This document shows positions 44,101 through 47,270 of a DNA stretch of 64,000 nucleotides, in pieces. Numbering within the stretch: position 1 is the stretch's first letter; each line of letters begins with the position of its first letter. The stretch spans positions 62,021,078 through 62,085,077 of the forward strand of contig NC_134841.1 in assembly GCF_965363235.1 (NCBI RefSeq), written 5' to 3'. The position numbers and the translations under genes were made by a program. The notes below the pieces were generated by a model. It saw nothing but the letters and a program-made list of their open reading frames with translations, did not search any database and was not told the origin of the DNA. Source of the DNA: Mytilus galloprovincialis. Its lineage: Eukaryota > Mollusca > Bivalvia > Mytilida > Mytilidae.

Positions 44101-45416
44101 TAGAAAAAGAACTGCATTGTAACTGTATCGTATGCCCTTAAATCTACTTTGTTTTACAGGAAGTTAAAATCTTTTCTTGGTTGTATGTGCATTATTTCAC
44201 GTTTACAGGTTGCTCTTTGTAGAATCAGCTGTTACACAAACCACGACTTTTTTTAGGAGATATATACTATTTATAGATATTTTGTTTCGTTCCCAGATAT
44301 AATCTCTATATTTCATATCATAGATACATTACTTGGGAATATTACCAGTATAAATAAACATGGATAGCGGCCGCCTTGAATTCTGAGGAAGACTCAAAGC
44401 GGAGGGAGGGGTAGTACAAGATTTTTATGTATATTTTGTCATTTAAAAAAAATAGTATTGCACATGAGCTAATGATTTCATCCTAAGATATTGGTGCAGT
44501 TTTAGCCATAATAGGAAATTGCCTTTTCTATATTTACAGAAATGCAACCTATATAAAAACGTAAAAATTATCTAAGTTGGGTAAAATCTCAGAGTTGTTC
44601 CTCTTAGGTTATTATTATAATTTATCTGATAATTGAAAAGTGTTACTGAGTGAAATTCTATAATCATTTTCAGCTGTTTGTTAATTTAAGAATCTTTTGC
44701 AACGATGATAAGTATGCATATCAAAACATGGACATGATACCCTTCAAATCGATCTCACATTTTATTGAAAATCGAACAAAGTAAAGTACATGTTTAGATC
44801 TTTCTCTTTTTTCAAAATTTATAAAAGGGAAGTTAACATAAGGAAAAGATACTAAATGTATCTCAAAAACTGAACTAATGTGAATTTAATGTTGAATTTT
44901 AAAAAGAAATGAAATATTCACAATATTTGTGTTACATATTCCCATTCTGTTGTTTACACGGTTAATGTATCAGCATTTATCAGTAAATTGTCTAAACTTA
45001 ACTGGCAGACCATCTTGGCCATTAGACTAAACATACTGCAAAATATAACAGTACACAACCTGTGTACCAAACGATTTGGTTTGCAAAATCAATCTTTTTA
45101 TAATATATCGGTGATTTAATTTTGCTCTTGAAAGTTTTTTTGATATATTTGTTCTTCAAGAATCACTGCAGAGACATCAATTATGACCGAAATATTGTCA
45201 TACTATATCACTAAAATATAAAATTAGTTATCATTATGATTAATTCCATATGGGATAATAAAAAAAAATAATCATAAAACATTTGTTATTCACAGGAAAA
45301 GGATAAATGCTGAGAAGGAAGAAAAAAATGGACGACAGTCAATGTTTGAAAAACTAGAGAATCACGCAGATGAGAATAGGTCTAGAACACCAGTAGAACT
45401 GTTTAAAGTAAAGTAG
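2067..45416 (+). CDS. Large LRR + VWDE-like single-pass membrane protein gene (25 exons traced, 5' end missing)
   Basis: Twenty-five exons join in matching phase to an open frame of about 1,210 residues. Order: ten LRR exons, an LRR C-terminal cap, a VWDE-like extracellular region, a VWD domain (residue string DPHITTFDGK, later GLCGF), a basic site RIRKR, an EGF-like module (CPNNCNDNGNC then CACYKGYMGDSC), a second VWDE-like segment (YEISLSNDGSNFGES), a transmembrane helix and a charged tail of about 45 residues. Every boundary has AG/GT and the phases agree throughout. This predicts a type I surface protein with an adhesive or recognition ectodomain; the LRRs suggest protein binding. The body resembles the VWDE family from my knowledge of it, but the fused LRR array and the short EGF region are unlike vertebrate VWDE, which has many EGF modules. 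No signal peptide or N-terminal LRR cap was found, so the gene probably starts before the window. Two adjacent genes is the alternative, but I see no stop, start or phase break between the LRR and VWDE parts. Confidence 0.8.
2600..4541. other. Intron, mostly plain AT-rich sequence
   Basis: No exon seen. A degenerate repeat at about 3620-3840 contains 'gttatggcctgg', 'gttgaccttgaggtc' and near-repeated 'catgatgata' pieces, of a type common in bivalve introns. The rest is AT-rich with no structure I can name. Confidence 0.4.
4542..4610 (+). CDS. LRR exon 2 (type B, weak)
   Basis: 69-nt candidate between ttgtag and gtaagt, in the phase of all other LRR exons. It reads NLDDNMISSISFVKFLSS and resembles the type B exons at 14895 and 17988 (shared N-x-I-S core). 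It lies about 2.5 kb after a type A exon, the same spacing as the 12403-14895 pair. It is one codon short and lacks the usual G/A-F signature, so it may be decayed or skipped. Confidence 0.55.
4880..5115 (-). mobile_element. Dispersed repeat R3 (retroelement 3'-end-like), reverse orientation
   Basis: Contains 'acggaaagtcccttatcaaa', 'aaagctcaaacacatcaaac', 'gaatggataacaactgtcat' and 'ttgtatgacagtcgca'. The reverse complement matches 20440-20640, which follows a reverse-transcriptase fossil. Confidence 0.6.
5116..5645. other. Intron sequence without recognised features
   Basis: AT-rich; the short open frame at 5276-5473 has no recognisable domain or splice context. Confidence 0.35.
5646..5935 (+). 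mobile_element. Dispersed repeat R1, copy
   Basis: Nearly complete first part of R1, from 'aaaagaagatgtggtatga' to 'cttgggacaggcacatac'. Confidence 0.75.
6105..6185 (-). mobile_element. Dispersed repeat R1, short reverse fragment
   Basis: Reads 'tttctatgccatttggtctc' to 'cgtaccacatcttct' on the plus strand, the reverse of the R1 start. An isolated fragment. Confidence 0.55.
6186..6669. other. Intron sequence without recognised features
   Basis: AT-rich, with one 76-codon open frame (6374-6604) that lacks domain signals. Confidence 0.35.
6674..7251. mobile_element. TTAA-flanked inverted-repeat element 1 (578 bp)
   Basis: The left end, aggagtatgttcggtaagg, matches the reverse complement of the right end, ccttaccgaacttactcctt. 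TTAA lies on both sides (6670-6673 and 7252-7255). Inside is a second inverted pair around 6909 and 7025 (aggaaacatagagcgc... gcgctctatgtttcct). No coding capacity. TTAA target sites suggest a piggyBac- or Kolobok-type MITE. Confidence 0.7.
7500..9225 (+). mobile_element. Helitron-like element with hairpin ends and about 480-bp internal tandem units
   Basis: The left end begins tcacctggccc and folds with gggccaagtgagc. Three long units and part of a fourth start near 7567, 8033, 8532 and 9042, each with a 'gaaactactgggccaaatt' motif and 'agataaactgtaaacagcaa'. The right end is a hairpin (aggctcttgagagcct) followed by CTAG and then T, as in Helitron 3' ends. A 5' TC is present but the preceding base is C, not the A expected. 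No replicase is encoded. Confidence 0.6.
9400..10460 (+). repeat. Intron/exon segmental duplicate 2
   Basis: The partner of 590-2600. The exon and the following 450 bp of intron align by eye with a few small gaps. It shows that this LRR exon was duplicated with its introns. Confidence 0.7.
9926..9997 (+). CDS. LRR exon 3 (type A)
   Basis: 72 nt between tttag and gtaggt; reads SLNNNSINDISMGTFDNL. It is the close duplicate of the exon at 2067. Confidence 0.82.
10670..10745 (-). mobile_element. Repeat R4 fragment
   Basis: 'ggaaatggggaatgtgtcaa' and 'cgacaacaacccgacc' match the start of the copy at 24950 and the reverse of 21060-21390. Confidence 0.6.
10746..11469. other. Intron sequence without recognised features
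   Basis: AT-rich. A degenerate R1-like stretch may lie near 11240-11340 ('gccattgccaatgaggaaa'), too weak to place exactly. Confidence 0.35.
11478..11725 (+). mobile_element. tRNA-derived SINE
   Basis: The head is tRNA-like: 'ggtgaccgagtagtt' resembles an A box and 'gacttcgaatccc' fits a B box (GGTTCGAATCC). The tail contains 'aataaaactgacctcc'-like sequence and ends 'gtgttaatcaatgg', like mollusc tRNA SINEs whose tails end in AATCA-type repeats. The long diverged body argues against a functional tRNA gene. Confidence 0.65.
11726..12153. other. Intron sequence; possible fragment of the foldback element
   Basis: Near 11818-11850 the sequence 'gttgccgtcaaatccaca' resembles an arm of the foldback element at 12154, which suggests an older related fragment. 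Nothing else identified. Confidence 0.35.
12154..12317. mobile_element. Foldback (long-hairpin) MITE, 164 bp
   Basis: Arms 12154-12226 and 12244-12317 are nearly complementary, with a 17-nt centre. Both carry 'ggaataacagtactgtagt' (or its complement), a 'gaagagtt' block and 'gacggtcgcaaat'. The exon at 12403 begins 85 bp later. Confidence 0.75.
12403..12474 (+). CDS. LRR exon 4 (type A)
   Basis: 72 nt after ttttatag and before gtatgt; reads YLRSNSLTEIRNGIFDNL. It pairs with the exon at 15820 as a recent module duplicate. Confidence 0.85.
12590..13055 (+). mobile_element. Degenerate copy related to the 7500-9225 element
   Basis: Shared motifs in the same order: 'tggtccttagggc', 'aatataaccaaatttggctt', 'accaaaatggccgacttggt', 'aaatctgaaagcagcaacaa', 'aaaactgtcagatgac'. 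The ends are not clear. Confidence 0.5.
13392..13555 (+). mobile_element. Dispersed repeat R1, truncated, nested
   Basis: 'ggtttgattgccaatgagac' to 'aaatgacaacgtaaaac'. It is inserted in the inverted-repeat element at 13063-14320. Confidence 0.65.
13558..13761 (-). other. Unassigned coding-like fragment (about 66 residues before it runs into R1)
   Basis: A minus-strand frame starting at 13761 reads MSDRPIQPDSQHIAGPSSSN and later KKTKGPNYIRTKTKAGELLY; beyond about residue 67 it is just the complement of R1. The composition (acidic, Ser-rich, then basic) looks like real protein, probably from a mobile element, but I recognise no family. Confidence 0.25.
13775..13995 (+). mobile_element. Retrozyme / Penelope-type pseudo-LTR copy with hammerhead
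   Basis: From 'actaaggtttttctacctca' through 'ttaatgctcttcaacttcgt' to 'atcctggtatctatgatga', it matches the repeats at 54600-55160 and 63240-63860. It contains the ribozyme at 13906-13949. Confidence 0.65.
13906..13949 (+). ncRNA. Hammerhead ribozyme motif (intact core) 1
   Basis: Stem I gcgtca/tgacgt (five Watson-Crick pairs and one G-U), core CUGAUGA, stem II gtct/agac with a 5-nt loop, core GAAA, stem III acgc/gcgt with no loop, and cleavage base C at 13943 after GU. All conserved hammerhead core bases are present. A loop-less self-complementary stem III fits ribozymes that work as dimers, as described for retrozymes and Penelope-like elements. Confidence 0.75.
14321..14894. other. Intron sequence without recognised features
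   Basis: AT-rich; nothing seen beyond short homopolymer runs. Confidence 0.35.
14895..14966 (+). CDS. LRR exon 5 (type B)
   Basis: 72 nt after ttttttcag and before gtaagt; reads DLSDNKISHIDNEAFFRSSS. It pairs with the exon at 17988. Confidence 0.85.
15057..15580 (+). mobile_element. Non-autonomous Helitron-like element, 'GGGGCAT' family, copy 2
   Basis: 'atgccccacctacgatagta' then gaggggcat forms a terminal hairpin. Two internal units each start 'ttcaggttaaagtttttggt' (near 15190 and 15360). It ends 'gtggggcatccgtgtacttt' and 'ggacacattcttgttg'. It is a longer relative of 38-336. Confidence 0.65.
15112..15190. repeat. TTCG/TCCG microsatellite
   Basis: Runs of (ttcg) and then (tccg) repeats inside the element above. 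They create long but meaningless open frames on both strands. Confidence 0.9.
15820..15891 (+). CDS. LRR exon 6 (type A)
   Basis: 72 nt after a T-rich tract ending in ttag and before gtatgt; reads YLRNNSLTGIRNGMFDNL. A Mutator-like MITE is inserted 130 bp into the following intron. Confidence 0.85.
16022..16562. mobile_element. Mutator-like MITE with 60-bp perfect inverted ends (541 bp)
   Basis: Bases 16022-16081 are exactly the reverse complement of 16503-16562 (starting catcttcgctagccaagggt). The 9-bp direct repeat TGTTATCCT flanks it at 16013-16021 and 16563-16571. Long TIRs with a 9-bp target duplication are typical of Mutator-like elements. No transposase is encoded. The perfect ends point to a young insertion. 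Confidence 0.85.
16572..16977. other. Intron sequence without recognised features
   Basis: AT-rich; no repeats or exons identified. Confidence 0.35.
16978..17175 (+). mobile_element. Dispersed repeat R1, copy
   Basis: 'aagatgatgtggtatgattg' to 'aaagctaacggcctaatt'; the 5' part of R1 only. Confidence 0.7.
17176..17987. other. Intron sequence, mostly featureless
   Basis: A short stretch near 17475-17500 ('ggaaacacatcaattataag') resembles a piece of repeat R5. Otherwise AT-rich with nothing identified. Confidence 0.35.
17988..18059 (+). CDS. LRR exon 7 (type B)
   Basis: 72 nt after ttttttcag and before gtaagt; reads DVSGNMISDINDGAFIHSSS. It is the duplicate of the exon at 14895, with similar sequence just after the donor (both contain a 'gatattttgtc' stretch). 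Confidence 0.85.
18060..18428. other. Intron sequence without recognised features
   Basis: AT-rich; nothing identified before the TTAA-flanked element. Confidence 0.35.
18433..18816. mobile_element. TTAA-flanked inverted-repeat element 2 (384 bp)
   Basis: Left end gtgccagtctgcctaagaat then caggca; the right end reversed reads gtgccagtctttgtaagaat then caggca. TTAA flanks both sides (18429-18432 and 18817-18820). No coding capacity. Confidence 0.75.
18821..19154. other. Intron sequence without recognised features
   Basis: AT-rich; ends in the T-rich acceptor of the exon at 19155. Confidence 0.35.
19155..19226 (+). CDS. LRR exon 8
   Basis: 72 nt after tttttttcag and before gtaagt; reads NIGFNPITELDENAFIGLPN. 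This is a classical extracellular LRR. Confidence 0.88.
19227..19934. other. Intron sequence with a possible SINE trace
   Basis: Around 19670-19735, 'agggattcgaaatccc' resembles a reversed B box of a tRNA-derived SINE, but the flanking match is poor. Nothing else identified. Confidence 0.3.
19935..20425 (+). mobile_element. Retroelement fossil: C-terminal end of a reverse-transcriptase ORF plus 3' UTR
   Basis: The frame contains FIGRYNDLVNKYSVSTSQI, similar to the FYGRHHELVDRYG end of the reverse transcriptase at 53418-54550, followed by a T-rich tail ('ttttggtgatctctgtctgt', 'tgtgttattgtgctacgg') that recurs at 61160-61315. Only the 3' end is present; the copy is old and broken. Probably Penelope-like or another target-primed retroelement. 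Confidence 0.55.
20440..20640 (+). mobile_element. Dispersed repeat R3 copy
   Basis: 'gctataaaaccaggttta', 'ggaaatgcctattccaagtc', 'gagcttttgattttgcctta', 'gacattccgttttgaatttt'. The same family is reversed at 4880-5115. Its place after a reverse-transcriptase end suggests a retroelement 3' region. Confidence 0.6.
20690..20826 (+). mobile_element. Repeat R2 (retroelement 3' end), degenerate copy
   Basis: 'ttagttttctatgttgtgtt' through 'gtcccttcgatatatttcgc' matches 25686-25915, 60725-60875 and the reverse of 53075-53310. Confidence 0.5.
20827..20870 (-). ncRNA. Degraded hammerhead ribozyme motif, antisense
   Basis: On the minus strand the stems and spacing of the hammerhead family are recognisable (stem II gtct...agac, cgcg...tggcg), but both core boxes depart from consensus, so activity is unlikely. 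It follows R2 directly. Confidence 0.45.
21060..21390 (+). mobile_element. Dispersed repeat R4, copy
   Basis: 'tttaaccccgccgcactttt', 'ggggccagctgaaggacgcc', 'tccgggtgcgggaatttctc', 'gtcgggttgttgtctctttg', 'acacattccccatttcc'. A reversed copy lies at 24950-25172, so the pair forms an inverted repeat about 3.6 kb apart around three coding exons. Confidence 0.75.
21410..21481 (+). CDS. LRR exon 9
   Basis: 72 nt after ttattacag and before gtatgt; reads DLSGTKLTVIKRRTFQHVSG. The same phase is kept. Confidence 0.85.
21482..22322. other. Intron sequence without recognised features
   Basis: Strongly AT-rich; no repeats or exons identified. Confidence 0.35.
22323..22397 (+). CDS. LRR exon 10 (25 residues)
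   Basis: 75 nt after tattttag and before gtaata; reads FLKNMTSMTTLDGSVFEQLT. It is one codon longer than the others and has a less standard donor, but its phase matches on both sides. Confidence 0.75.
22470..22640 (-). mobile_element. tRNA-derived SINE, reverse orientation
   Basis: 'ctgggattcgaactcatgct' is a reversed B box (gagttcgaatcccag). The head extends about 100 bp, followed by a diverged body. Not a functional tRNA gene. Confidence 0.6.
22641..23518. other. Intron sequence without recognised features
   Basis: AT-rich; some short direct repeats ('caacaatg..tagatctg' at 22435 and 22868) but no clear element. Confidence 0.35.
23519..23718 (+). CDS. LRR C-terminal cap exon
   Basis: 200 nt after aaaaccag and before gtaagt. 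It begins DLSGTSLICDCGLYKFAEWL, and the C-D-C-x-L...F..W pattern is that of an LRRCT cap; two more cysteines follow (ESC and YEC). It ends in phase 1, which the next exon at 25205 completes. Confidence 0.87.
23719..24529. other. Intron sequence without recognised features
   Basis: AT-rich; no repeat family recognised. Confidence 0.35.
24530..24660 (-). mobile_element. Repeat R5 fragment
   Basis: 'agagtagtataccggtgttt', 'atcgattgagaaaagacaaa', 'tccgggtcacaaact' and 'tataagaggacaatg' match the copy at 46725-47150 and the reverse of 41640-41955. Confidence 0.55.
24950..25172 (-). mobile_element. Dispersed repeat R4, reverse copy
   Basis: 'gaaaatggggaatgtgtcaa' to 'ttgtacacaagaaactaaaa'. It ends about 30 bp before the exon at 25205, so only a short unique stretch supplies that splice acceptor. 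Confidence 0.75.
25205..25461 (+). CDS. VWDE-like exon after the LRR cap
   Basis: 257 nt after ttgttag and before gtaagg. It supplies two bases to complete the split codon and continues PNVPFVNSILTEGPIYPIQN, then a segment with RCSFDDKW and DVKWEIDEDE. This resembles the extracellular region that precedes VWD in VWDE proteins. An inverted dispersed repeat ends about 30 bp before it. It ends in phase 0. Confidence 0.85.
25686..25915 (+). mobile_element. Repeat R2 (retroelement 3' end), copy
   Basis: 'gggtgccacatgtggagcag' through 'ccatggcgttgtcagtttat' to 'ctggtatctttcgtccatct'. The reverse of the same sequence forms the 3' UTR of the reverse-transcriptase fossil at 53075-54550, so this is a 5'-truncated copy. 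Confidence 0.7.
25916..26298. other. Intron sequence without recognised features
   Basis: AT-rich with an A-run near 26101; ends in the acceptor for 26299. Confidence 0.35.
26299..26379 (+). CDS. Short VWDE-like exon
   Basis: 81 nt, phase 0 on both sides, after atttttag and before gtaagt; reads VRCGIRVNDSEHDNQFIFSS and ends FRAGIF. It fits between the flanking exons without a frame change. Confidence 0.8.
26380..28263. other. Long intron without recognised features
   Basis: I see no element ends, tandem repeats or exon. 'gacgtcac' near 27350 and 'gacatcacgtag' near 27382 look like CRE-type half sites but have no support. Confidence 0.35.
28264..28644 (+). CDS. VWDE-like exon before the VWD domain
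   Basis: 381 nt, phase 0 on both sides. It contains EGESINITLTATVPIGC and five further cysteines. It is the extracellular segment just ahead of the VWD domain. Confidence 0.87.
28813..29030 (+). mobile_element. Dispersed repeat R1, copy close to a splice acceptor
   Basis: 'agaagatgtggtatgattgc' to 'aaactaacggccttattt', preceded by a (TA)n run at 28796-28815. It ends about 20 bp before the VWD exon at 29048. Confidence 0.78.
29048..29197 (+). CDS. VWD domain, first exon
   Basis: 150 nt, phase 0. It contains CCRSYNDPHITTFDGKTYHY and GEFVMYR, the diagnostic start of a von Willebrand D domain. The acceptor is unusual (ctgtgaaag, with a possible branch point ctaac 20 nt before it) and a dispersed repeat ends just upstream. 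Confidence 0.88.
29198..30255. other. Intron sequence without recognised features
   Basis: AT-rich; no exon or repeat family recognised. Confidence 0.35.
30260..31783. mobile_element. TTAA-flanked inverted-repeat element 3 (1,524 bp)
   Basis: Ends are perfect 15-bp inverted repeats, ggtagcactacagtc at 30260-30274 and gactgtagtgctacc at 31769-31783, each next to TTAA (30256-30259 and 31784-31787). The interior has no long open frame. It is less AT-rich than the surrounding intron near 30970-31060. Confidence 0.78.
31973..32188 (+). CDS. VWD domain, second exon
   Basis: 216 nt, phase 0, after ctttaag and before gtatgt. It contains NCNDGFPGAACHCGVAIRSR, as expected for the middle of a VWDE-type VWD domain. 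The long intron before it carries a 1.5-kb TTAA-flanked element. Confidence 0.86.
32189..32822. other. Intron sequence without recognised features
   Basis: AT-rich with a T-run at 32571-32598. Confidence 0.35.
32823..33028 (+). CDS. VWD domain, third exon
   Basis: 206 nt after aatctcag and before gtattt. It contains AKGLCGFPSTTKDTTDDF and ends FADSWR, the usual C-terminal signature of VWD in this family. It ends with two bases of a split codon, completed at 33735. Confidence 0.88.
33029..33734. other. Intron sequence without recognised features
   Basis: AT-rich; the splice phases of the exons on either side agree and nothing else is seen. Confidence 0.35.
33735..34125 (+). CDS. Post-VWD exon with basic cleavage-like site
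   Basis: 391 nt after tgtttcag and before gtagga. It has a cysteine-rich start (FCVCGKKE...QCQL...YCVESS) and RIRKRS at 34006-34023, which fits the furin consensus R-x-K/R-R. Confidence 0.86.
34006..34020 (+). other. Furin-like site 1 (RIRKR)
   Basis: Codons spell R-I-R-K-R followed by S, matching R-x-K/R-R. It lies after the VWD domain and before the EGF-like module. Cleavage is inferred. Confidence 0.5.
34290..35172 (+). mobile_element. Helitron-like / pearl-like element with about 191-bp tandem units
   Basis: The start has the palindrome tcgactttagtcga and a GTC run (34350-34370). Four units begin near 34384, 34576, 34766 and 34958, each with 'ggttaaagtttttaaaattt', 'agaagcttgtttatgatcag' and 'ttttacttataaatggactt'. 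The end is the perfect palindrome gggttccgcggaaccc. Short conserved ends around a tandem core recall bivalve pearl and HINE elements. Confidence 0.65.
35173..35741. other. Intron sequence without recognised features
   Basis: AT-rich; ends in the acceptor for 35742. Confidence 0.35.
35742..35894 (+). CDS. VWDE-like exon
   Basis: 153 nt, phase 0, after tttaaag and before gtgagt; reads APAAFKNSWTEENATNTC and ends ESCVLDIM. The pattern of a cysteine-bearing helix pair followed by C-V-L-D is what I expect after VWD in VWDE proteins. Confidence 0.84.
36248..36312 (+). mobile_element. Hammerhead-repeat remnant (3' half only)
   Basis: 'aaacgcgcgtctggcgcaaa' then 'ttctggtatctttgatgagt' matches the part after the GAAA box of the other copies. 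The 5' half is absent. Confidence 0.6.
36405..36735. repeat. Two-unit tandem repeat, period about 165 bp
   Basis: 'ggtggtatatcaatgatatt'-like sequence near 36420 recurs as 'ggtggtaggtcaatgatatt' near 36585, with 'acatctcattt' and 'cattg..ttgactttgaa' repeated at the same offset. Confidence 0.5.
36736..37798. other. Intron sequence without recognised features
   Basis: AT-rich; an antisense 64-codon frame near 37108-37302 has no domain signal. Confidence 0.35.
37799..37985 (+). CDS. VWDE-like exon ending in the first half of an EGF module
   Basis: 187 nt after attgtag and before gttagt. The last residues, CPNNCNDNGNCVSG, are the first half of an EGF-like module; it ends in phase 1 and the module continues at 39409. 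Confidence 0.86.
38345..38700 (-). mobile_element. Dispersed repeat R1, reverse copy
   Basis: 'tttaaccccgccaaattctg', 'gcctgtcccaaatcaggagc', 'ttttatagctgactgtgcgg', 'tagtggagagttgtctggaa', 'cgacaccttctt'. A fairly complete reverse copy. Confidence 0.72.
38701..39408. other. Intron sequence with a weak R2-like trace
   Basis: Near 39250-39320, 'ctatgctctggaaggtaaag' and 'cgacaagaggtacccgtagtg' resemble the reversed start of repeat R2. Otherwise AT-rich. Confidence 0.3.
39409..39593 (+). CDS. EGF second half plus start of second VWDE-like segment
   Basis: 185 nt after ctttaag and before gtgatt. It completes the EGF-like module with VCACYKGYMGDSC, then LCSISTKSCITTNVYGNF and a basic stretch WYKKRSFQ. 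It ends in phase 0 and fits the exon at 41320 directly. Confidence 0.85.
39594..40399. other. Intron sequence with an ACTT microsatellite
   Basis: (tact)n at 39899-39920. The open stretch 40124-40284 was considered as an exon and rejected. Confidence 0.4.
40400..40835 (+). mobile_element. Dispersed repeat R1, near full-length copy
   Basis: 'gggaagatgtggtgtgatta' through 'ttgggacaggcacatacata', 'gtagcggggttaaacatgtt' to 'acaagtggacggggac'. It defines the longest form of R1 seen here. Confidence 0.78.
40836..41319. other. Intron sequence without recognised features
   Basis: AT-rich; nothing identified. Confidence 0.35.
41320..41571 (+). CDS. Second conserved VWDE-like segment
   Basis: 252 nt, phase 0, after acattcag and before gtatgt. 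It contains a second basic site SRRKRS (41413-41430) and YEISLSNDGSNFGESFNM followed by C-F-T-C, a segment I recognise from VWDE relatives. Confidence 0.86.
41416..41427 (+). other. Furin-like site 2 (RRKR)
   Basis: Codons spell R-R-K-R followed by S, matching the furin consensus, about 150 residues before the membrane helix. Cleavage is inferred. Confidence 0.5.
41640..41955 (+). mobile_element. Repeat R5, copy
   Basis: 'ttctcgtgggattttgtctg', 'cttggtccgtttctgtgtgt', 'ttgtgtcgttgttctcctct', 'tttgtccatggatttatgag', 'ggtatactactgttgccttt'. The reverse of the same family is at 46725-47150. Confidence 0.65.
41956..42782. other. Intron sequence without recognised features
   Basis: AT-rich, with one GC-richer patch at about 42120-42190 that I cannot assign. 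Confidence 0.35.
42783..42810 (+). CDS. 28-nt microexon
   Basis: 28 nt after aatttcag and before gtaagc; reads ERCKQSNKD plus one base. Its phase links the exon at 41320 (phase 0) to the transmembrane exon (needs one base), which is the main reason to accept it. Confidence 0.72.
42908..43297 (-). CDS. Unassigned antisense open frame in an intron (129 codons)
   Basis: An ATG-started minus-strand frame with balanced composition and seven cysteines (e.g. FVCRQSCSNYI, VEDKRFPVVMLKAAAQKR). Its length is notable in such AT-rich sequence and it does not overlap a repeat I know. No signal peptide, membrane segment or family is recognised. It could be a small nested gene, one exon of an antisense gene, or chance. 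Confidence 0.22.
   Translation of the reverse strand: MANQQKIQKSHNIFCQHANNYEMFDSSNDFVCRQSCSNYILRNLSDQTLKSRLINSCPEYESISISLVEFRQAVFKELKIYINSDADYVEDKRFPVVMLKAAAQKRTICVDILCFYFGSCYQTHNSLFY
43553..43661 (+). CDS. Transmembrane-helix exon
   Basis: 109 nt after tttctttcag and before gtgagt. It reads YVTIGVALGVVLAIILIVLV and on to VIIYRVKH: one hydrophobic helix followed by basic residues, so the C-terminus is predicted cytoplasmic. Confidence 0.88.
43662..45295. other. Intron sequence without recognised features
   Basis: AT-rich; a short direct repeat at 43920-43980 ('tggtatcgaaa..ttaaacattta') and nothing else. Confidence 0.35.
45296..45416 (+). CDS. Last exon, cytoplasmic tail and stop
   Basis: 121 nt after attcacag. 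It encodes KRINAEKEEKNGRQSMFEKL and ends RTPVELFKVK followed by TAG. The tail is charged and I see no known signalling motif. Confidence 0.87.
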
Positions 45417-45460
45417 AGTAAAGGTTCATGAAGAATCCAACAGCAAGAACAGTGCAACCA

Positions 45461-45466
45461 ATTAAA
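45461..45466 (+). promoter_or_regulatory. Possible poly(A) signal of the LRR-VWDE gene
   Basis: ATTAAA lies 45 nt after the stop and is followed by an A-run. A repeat-rich element begins 94 nt further on, so a short 3' UTR would be reasonable. Usage is inferred. Confidence 0.35.
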
Positions 45467-46724
45467 AAAAAACAATGTTAACATTCATGTCGTTTATAAA
45501 GAATTCTATGACAATTGAACCGTTTTTTCTATATCATGATAATTGAAGATTTAAATTGTAGTCATTTCGTACCCTTACCATTTCGTACCCATAATTTCGT
45601 ACCCTGGCAAAATCAAATTCGTACTTTGACCGTTTAGTACCATGACCATCATATACCTAATGGAATATTAACATGTATACCATTTCGTACCTGATGGAAG
45701 ATTTTAATGTATGTCATTTAGTACATCTTGTAAGTTTATATGTATGCTTTTTCGTACCCCATGGAAGATTTACATGTATGTCATTTCGTACCTCATTGAG
45801 GATGTATTTTTATGTATGCTAATTCGTACTCATGGAAGATTTTTCATGTGTAAGATGTCTGGGTGAAAAAGTTCATAGACGTATATTCCTTGTGTCACTT
45901 TAACATGCCAAGCAATCCTCGCTAAAAATTCCGGTCGACCCCCTACGGCAGTCATTAGTAGCTAAAGATTTGATTTCATTCAAGAAATTAATGTATGACC
46001 TTCATGTACGTGTCGCTTAGAACACGGCCATATACCAAATGGTCAAAATTAATCATCCATGTAATTTGCTCTATGGGGTGTTTGCAGAATTTCAACGGAG
46101 GCAATTTCTTGGCATGGGAGAAAGGAAGAAAGACCATTCACAATTTGTCTGATAATTGTTTTTCTCTTTTTTAATTAAATAAAAAAAATAATAAACCTTT
46201 CAAATGTACAGATCATAAGATAAAAAATATTCCCTGTGGAACACCTCCCCCCTTTTTTTTGTGCTCTCTATGTTTAACCCTCGAATTAAGCTTTCCAATC
46301 TAATTAAAATTAAAACCTTGCTTTCTAACCAAATTGAATCTATTCATGTACCGGACCGGTAACTTTCTTTATTTAATACGAAAATCTACAGTGCCGTTAT
46401 ACAAATGCATGTTGTTTGCTTGGAGTCCCTTCCCGAAAAGAAAGAAATAGCCCAAACTCCAAGATACTATATTCCTGCATCACGTGATTTTTACCACGTG
46501 GAGCTTAGATTTGAATAAATACCGAATATGGAAAGTGAAACTACAATTCAAAACATAAAGTCCGAAGGCACAAATAAGAAAAAAGAAAGGTTGTTTTTTT
46601 TTTGGCAAAGGGTGCCGAGGTAATTCTCTCGGTGTTCAAAATATACATGAAATATTTGCCACTGCCCCTTTTCTGTTCTATGAATTTTGACCCTGAGTTT
46701 TTTTATCTGTTACTGCATTTCCTG

Positions 46725-47150
46725 ACAAAAATAAAGGCAACAGTAGTATACTGCTGTTCGAAATTCATAAATGGATTGAGAAAAAAATAAATCCGGGTTA
46801 CAAACAAAAACTAAGCCAAACACATCAATTATAAGAGGAGAACTACGACACAACAGAAACACAACATTAAAATGTAACACTCATAGAAACGAACTATAAT
46901 ATAACAATGGCCATTTTCCTGACTTGACACAGGACATTTTAAGAAAAAAATTGTGGTTTGAAACTAGTTTTGTGGCATGCCAAACCTCCCGCTTTTATGG
47001 CTGCCAATGTTAAATATAACATTCAAATGACAACATTACATGATAGGACTACAAAACAAATAAATGAGAGAACATATAGGACAGAGAAACACACGAATAG
47101 GAGCTAACAAAAGGTACCAGATTTAAAATTTAATACGCCAGACAAAAAAA
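46725..47150 (-). mobile_element. Repeat R5, reverse copy (nested)
   Basis: 'aaataaaggcaacagtagta', 'atccgggttacaaacaaaaa', 'aattataagaggagaactac', 'gacttgacacaggacatttt', 'gtttgaaactagttttgtgg'. It matches 41640-41955 where they overlap and extends further. Confidence 0.65.
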
Positions 47151-47270
47151 ATATTTATAACTAGAAAACAGTTACATGACAAATCCTGTAAACAAACAAA
47201 GTGTTAATAACACTATTGAAGTTTCCAAGTGCTGCTTAATCAAACCAATTATCGGTCTTTATAAAATTGT

